This document shows, piece after piece, positions 60,003 to 64,000 of a DNA stretch of 64,000 nt. A program made the translations under genes and the position numbers. How positions within the stretch are numbered: position 1 is the first letter of the stretch; every line of letters starts with the position of its first letter. Below the pieces are notes generated by a model, which made no database searches, had not been told where the DNA came from, and saw only the letters and a program-made list of their open reading frames with translations. The stretch is from Ephydatia muelleri (taxonomy: Eukaryota; Porifera; Demospongiae; Spongillida; Spongillidae): the NCBI GenBank assembly GCA_013339895.1, contig JABACO010000012.1, forward strand, positions 4,578,789 to 4,642,788. The letters run 5' to 3'.

Positions 60003-61601
60003 ATGACCTTTCAGCTGTCAGGGCTACCTCCTAGTCGCAGCGTCGCAAACACTGTCCAGTCATACTCTGCTGCTCTTGATTCGCCTTTATCATCAAGAGC
60101 ATCTTCTGCCCCACCCGGCCACGCATCACGATCTTCCAGCAATGGGCTATTCCATCATTTAACCGTACACCCCTACAGATGACAATAATTGCAAACGTAT
60201 ACCCCCGGGACAATTTATAAAAACACCCCTGGACAAGCTTGTATTATACCTCTACCCCCCAGGGACAGACTTGTAAATGCCCCCTGGACGAGCTTCTGTT
60301 TTGCCCCACCCCCCTGGACAATCTTCTATGTTGTTCCACTCCCCCCTGGACAAGCTTCTATTATGCCTTCTAACCCCCCCGGGACAGGGATTTAAATGAC
60401 CACCCCCCGGGACATATTCCCTATACCCCCCTGGACACCATTTATTGTCATCTGTAGGGGTGTATAATTAAATAATGGAATAGCCCAATGCCCCACCCGG
60501 CCACGCATCACGATCTTCCAGCAATGCCCCACCCGGCCACGCATCAGGATCTTCCAGCAATGCCTCACTCGGTCACGCATCACGATCTTCCAGCGATGCC
60601 TCACTCGGTCACGCATCAGGATCTTCCAGTTCTATCAGCAATGCCCACTCCCAGCACATCAATGCAACCCTCGATGCAATCTCCAAATCTGTTAACGAAA
60701 ACAGTCTGTCATTGCGTACCATACTAGAGGAGCAGAGGCGTCTTTGGGACGCTATTAATGAGTTTGCACAGCGATCATTTTCCATCGAAAGCAGCGCATA
60801 CAAGGTACACAGTACTATCCATAATCTATTAGCGGATGCTATACGTATTTATTAACGTTCTGTTGTATTTTAGGATGACTTGCTGAAGGCATGTGGGGTC
60901 TTATTTTGTAAGACACTTAATCGTATGCCAACTGATTCATCTATAAAGGTTGCATATGCTCTTCAATAGTACTTAGTATTGTTAATGATATTCCTGTTCG
61001 TACACAGGCAGCTGTTAATTCAGTTCTCAACAAAGCTGTTGAAGAGAAATACAAATATGAGGCAGCTATTTCGTTTTGTAAAAGTAAACTGAGTGAGCTC
61101 CGTGCTGAAGAGAGGAGAAGGGTAGGCACTATACATCAATATGTATTAATTGTTTATGATCCACGCATGTAGATCTTTGGACACCATCCATGTCAATCAT
61201 TTGCTTCAATGAAGGCTGAAGATTTTGTGATAAAGTTCATTCCTGTTTAAAGTTGAGTTTCAGTCAATACCAACATATGTCTACCATGTGGCTATACTGG
61301 TATGCAATTTCAAGATAATCTTTGTAGTTAAATCTCATGCAGTGTAATTCTTGTTTAGAGACGATATTGTCGAACGGTGGAGGAAAGCAAGACCAAAACC
61401 TACAAACGCTTTGGTCAATGGCTCTGTACCAATTACCATCAAGGAAAGCCATCAAGAGAGCAGATAGAGGCTATCTATGAAGAAGAGGAGGCACTGTTGG
61501 GACCTCCACCAGAGGAGGGGCTACCATTGGCAGAAGAGCAACCATTTGGAGAGGAACAAGTACCACTACATGGGGAGTGTGATGATGGAACACTGCAGTG
61601 A
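60003..61601 (+). CDS. CACTA-like element accessory protein, copy 2, interrupted by a MITE
   Basis: ATG 60003 (MTFQLSGLPPSRS) is about 70 bp from the divergent transposase start. A Ser-rich N-terminus contains a 12-residue repeat (APPGHASRSSSN and variants, five copies); the first copy is cut by the MITE at 60145-60485. A coiled-coil-like segment (SLRTILEEQRRLWDAIN) leads to FSIESSAYK, then exons LLKACGVLFCKTLNRMP, AISFCKSKLSELRAEERRR, FGHHPCQSFASMKAEDF and RRYCRTVEESKTKTYKRFGQW, with an acidic tail ending at 61601. The MITE brings a stop codon, so the present copy is disrupted unless it is spliced out. Confidence 0.58.
60145..60485. mobile_element. 341-bp MITE inside the accessory gene, CAATG target duplication
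   Basis: The ends GGCTATTCCATCATTTAAC and the inverse GGCTATTCCATTATTTAAT continue into ACACCCCTACAGATGACAAT on both arms. CAATG flanks both sides (60140-60144, 60486-60490), and neighbouring 36-bp coding repeats show the undisrupted target (CCAGCAATGCCCCAC). The interior is C-rich with CCCTGGACAAGCTTCT repeats. Confidence 0.8.
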
Positions 61602-62201
61602 CTTTCTTCCTTTATCTCACTTTTTTTTGATCATTCATTTTGCTCGTTATTTGTTTCATGTTTGTTTCATGTTTGTAATTCATTTATTCAAACAATCATT
61701 GTATTCAAACATGCTTATTTTTGTACGTATGCTCAATCTTTGATTGCTGTAATCATGATGATAAAAGTTACATATACCATACTCTATGTAACATATCCTT
61801 TTTATCATGTATACTGTTTTATAGCATAATGATAGAGCTAATGTATCATTATGTTCTGTTATCTTTTAACAGACTGTAAAACATTGAATTACATAAAGCA
61901 ATCATTTTGTAACAGAAAAAGGTATCATTCAGTACCATATATGATTGCGTATCATATGTGTTACATATATGTAGATCATATATGATACAGCTTGATTTTC
62001 TAATCATATCTGTTACGGATTGTTAGAATTTGGCTGTGTAGTGAGCCAGATGAAACTACCAGTATTTAAACCGCGTGAGCGAAGACATTTCCCGTGGTTT
62101 GCTTTTATAAAGGTCAAATCCCTCCCAATGCCCCAGGGGGTGGTCTCACGACATTTGACCGGTTATTATCCCCCAACCAGGGGCGGTTTGCTTTAATAAA
62201 G

Positions 62202-62272
62202 GTCAAATCCCCAACTTCGCCCCAGGGGGGGGGGGGGGGGGGGGGGGTCTCACGTAACAATGATAGGCGCAT
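62202..62272 (-). repeat. Right arm of the inverted repeat surrounding CACTA-like element 2
   Basis: Reverse complement of 55354-55422, with a G-run of about 25. Just left of it (62085-62200) a CGGTTTGCTTTAATAAAGG / GGTCAAATCCC block is partly duplicated. Confidence 0.75.
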
Positions 62273-62690
62273 AAGTACGACGGTTCGAGTGCAACACGCA
62301 TACGCTGCTGGATTGCAAAAGATGACAACGAAGCAGCCACGTTAGCGATGCCTGCTGCTACAGTGACCTTGGGTCTGGCCGTCTTCGATTGTCTTCTTCT
62401 GGCCAATTTGGACGATGGGACCTCATTGTTCGCCATAAACCGTATATTTCTGTATAGCGTTCGGTTTTGTGGTTTACTGGCCGTTGTCGGCAGTATATAA
62501 AATGCTGGCATTTTTTGAAATTAGAAACTGCCTAAAAATGCTGAAATTCCGGTGGAATTTTTTCGACAGGTCCTATTATAGCCTGTTGCACGTGAGAAAG
62601 ATGGCTGCTAAATGTCTGATTGTCTGATAGAGTTAGACTATAAATACAGATATGAAAGGCATGTAGAGGCCACATTCCACAAAGACAAGG
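62273..62690. other. Intergenic
   Basis: A minus-strand open frame (62273-62511) has no recognised domain. No other feature. Confidence 0.35.
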
Positions 62691-64000
62691 TTGTCTGATG
62701 GAAATTGTGCCTCAACTGAGAATTTGGAAGCTGAGCTTGAATGTGGAAATGTTGATACGGGTGGATCCGCTACTGCAACCAAGAATCATAGTCCTGCAGC
62801 AATTGCTAGCGACGAATTATCACTAGCTATAGGGGACGTGGACATTAATTGGCTATCACGCGACGAAGCTGAAAAGGATTCAGACTCCGTTCTGATTCAG
62901 GTGGGAATAATTCGATGTGATTGTGTAATATTTACTATGAATTTGTGTGCACTGTATAGATGTAGTCAATATTCTAAGCCTCACAAATAGCAGTGCCAAT
63001 AAAGAGGGCCAGTACCACCCATTTGTATCTATGATGTCTGCAATGGCATGCATAATAATCAACAGTCCTTGTTCAATGGTAAGGCATTCTTGATGATTTG
63101 TTAAGGAGTGTAATCATTCACTTCTCTACACAGGGTCTATCCAATGTGACATTTGTGTGTCATACTTTGAGATGCATGTTTCGTGCACTTCCAAGTGTTT
63201 CCATTATGGTCTCATATAGGCTACCTGGATATCATGCACCAGAGAAGGTACACAAGGTGTATTGACAAAAGCTTAAACTTAACCTACTCACTAACAGTTC
63301 TACAGCCCATCAGATGTACCCTTCTATGTAAGACAATATTAAATTGTGTATGGCCAATCCTGATATTGCTAGAAAAATGGAGTAGTATCCAGTTTTACCT
63401 AAAATAGGATTCAGGTACTGTATGATGTGAATATCTTGATATGCAATTATTATTTACAGTTGAATTAGCAGAGAAATATGTGACAGCATCATTAAACAGT
63501 CTTACCGTAAGTTAAGTTTTTAGCACAAATGCTAATGTTCATTTTTCCGCCTTACCTCTAGCTGAGACTGAGATTGAAGTCTGGCGTGCCTTGTCAATGG
63601 TTACGTAATGGGAATGTGATTGTGTGCGTTTTCATTTTATAATTCTGTCGTGTTCTCAAAATGGTGTATTATGATGAGTTTGAACCTCAGAAGGTTGAAT
63701 CTTACAGAGATGTGTGTCACGGATTTGCAAGGGCTACAGCGTGATGTGGAGGAAAAAAAACCCCCGAAAATTTACCGATACTGCACCTTCCTGACAGCAT
63801 GTTTAGGTTTGGGCCTGCATCTTCATTCAACACAGAAAGGTAAGTTCCACAATGTGCACAAGGCAAAGATAATGTATGGAACATATTGTGTTTCAGGTGT
63901 GAGAGCTACAATTCTGTAATACGGTCACGCAATGAATATAGCAACAGACAGGCCCCTAGCAAGGATATTGCTACTGCTTTTGCTGTACAAGGAAGTATTA
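62691..64000 (+). CDS. Unrecognised multi-exon gene, runs off the window
   Basis: A chain of short open segments with plausible AG/GT borders: LSDGNCASTENLEAELEC...SDSVLIQ (to about 62899), VVNILSLTNSSANKEGQYHP (about 62962-63079), GLSNVTFVCHTLRCMFRAL (about 63134-63247), ELAEKYVTASLNSLT (about 63462-63509), then ETEIEVWRALSMV (about 63562-63605) and VESYRDVCHGFARAT (about 63697-63741). The spacing of introns resembles the other genes here. I recognise no domain; given the surroundings another transposon gene is as likely as a host gene. Confidence 0.35.

Larger units (their letters stand above)
55914..62040. mobile_element. CACTA-like transposon 2
   Basis: The left end TACACAGCCAAATCTTAGAT and the inverse of the right end TACACAGCCAAATTCTAACA align over about 35 bp. 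TA on each side is the likely target duplication (CACAGCC termini). 6.1 kb including a 341-bp MITE. It carries a transposase (minus) and a divergent accessory gene (plus). Subterminal regions repeat GTACCA, GTAACA and TATCAT motifs (55930-56130; 61760-62010). The sequence is well diverged from element 1, so they are different subfamilies. Confidence 0.8.

Overview
The window is eukaryotic, gene-poor and built mostly of DNA transposons, many of them nested. Coding regions are split by very short introns (about 50-110 bp, GT...AG), several transposases retain long coding potential, and simple repeats are abundant. Transposase families of this kind (RAG1-like, CACTA-like, DUF6589-like, ZNF862-type hAT) and the compact introns suggest an early-branching marine invertebrate, most likely a sponge. 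That is inference; no host gene here settles it.

Layout. 1-6.3 kb: a broken integrase-like gene fragment, a tRNA-derived SINE, a 0.6-kb MITE and a 1.45-kb minisatellite of 24-bp units. 6.36-10.83 kb: RAG1-like transposon copy A, flanked by a 4-bp target duplication (GCTA). 11.30-21.82 kb: a CACTA-like transposon with a TNP2-type transposase and a divergent coiled-coil accessory gene, split by a young, internally deleted Ty3/gypsy element (18.01-21.79 kb, identical 117-bp LTRs). 22.4-26.6 kb: TG-rich dispersed repeats around degenerate hAT transposase pieces. 26.58-31.36 kb: an unusually long Tc1/mariner unit that contains a BEN-like gene remnant, two minisatellites and a broken Tc1 transposase. 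32.3-34.6 kb: a protein-kinase-like gene. 35.35-40.70 kb: a transposon with roughly 190-bp terminal inverted repeats and a 9-bp target duplication, carrying a DUF6589-type gene and a convergent, broken RecQ helicase. 41.31-45.52 kb: RAG1-like copy B, nearly identical to A but inverted and missing its 5' end. 45.54-51.47 kb: a second RecQ-bearing element, gutted and invaded by the diverged RAG1-like copy C (46.85-51.35 kb). 51.5-55.9 kb: a chromodomain fragment, unknown exons and tandem repeats. 55.91-62.04 kb: a second, diverged CACTA-like element, whose accessory gene is interrupted by a 341-bp MITE. 62.6-64 kb: the start of an unrecognised multi-exon gene.

The main result is the RAG1-like family. 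Its single gene is colinear with RAG1 over most of its length: N-terminal zinc domain, RING-like finger, C2HC finger, then a DDE core with CxxC and HxxxxH zinc motifs. Three insertions have CACGG termini where preserved and 4-bp target duplications, and two have paralogous empty sites inside the window. No RAG2-like gene is present. The nearest precedents I know are Transib/RAG1 (5-bp duplications), Chapaev (4-bp duplications) and the sea-slug N-RAG-TP element, so the family may be a Chapaev-type lineage rather than a direct RAG relative. Structural claims come from reading the sequence by eye; no database search was possible.
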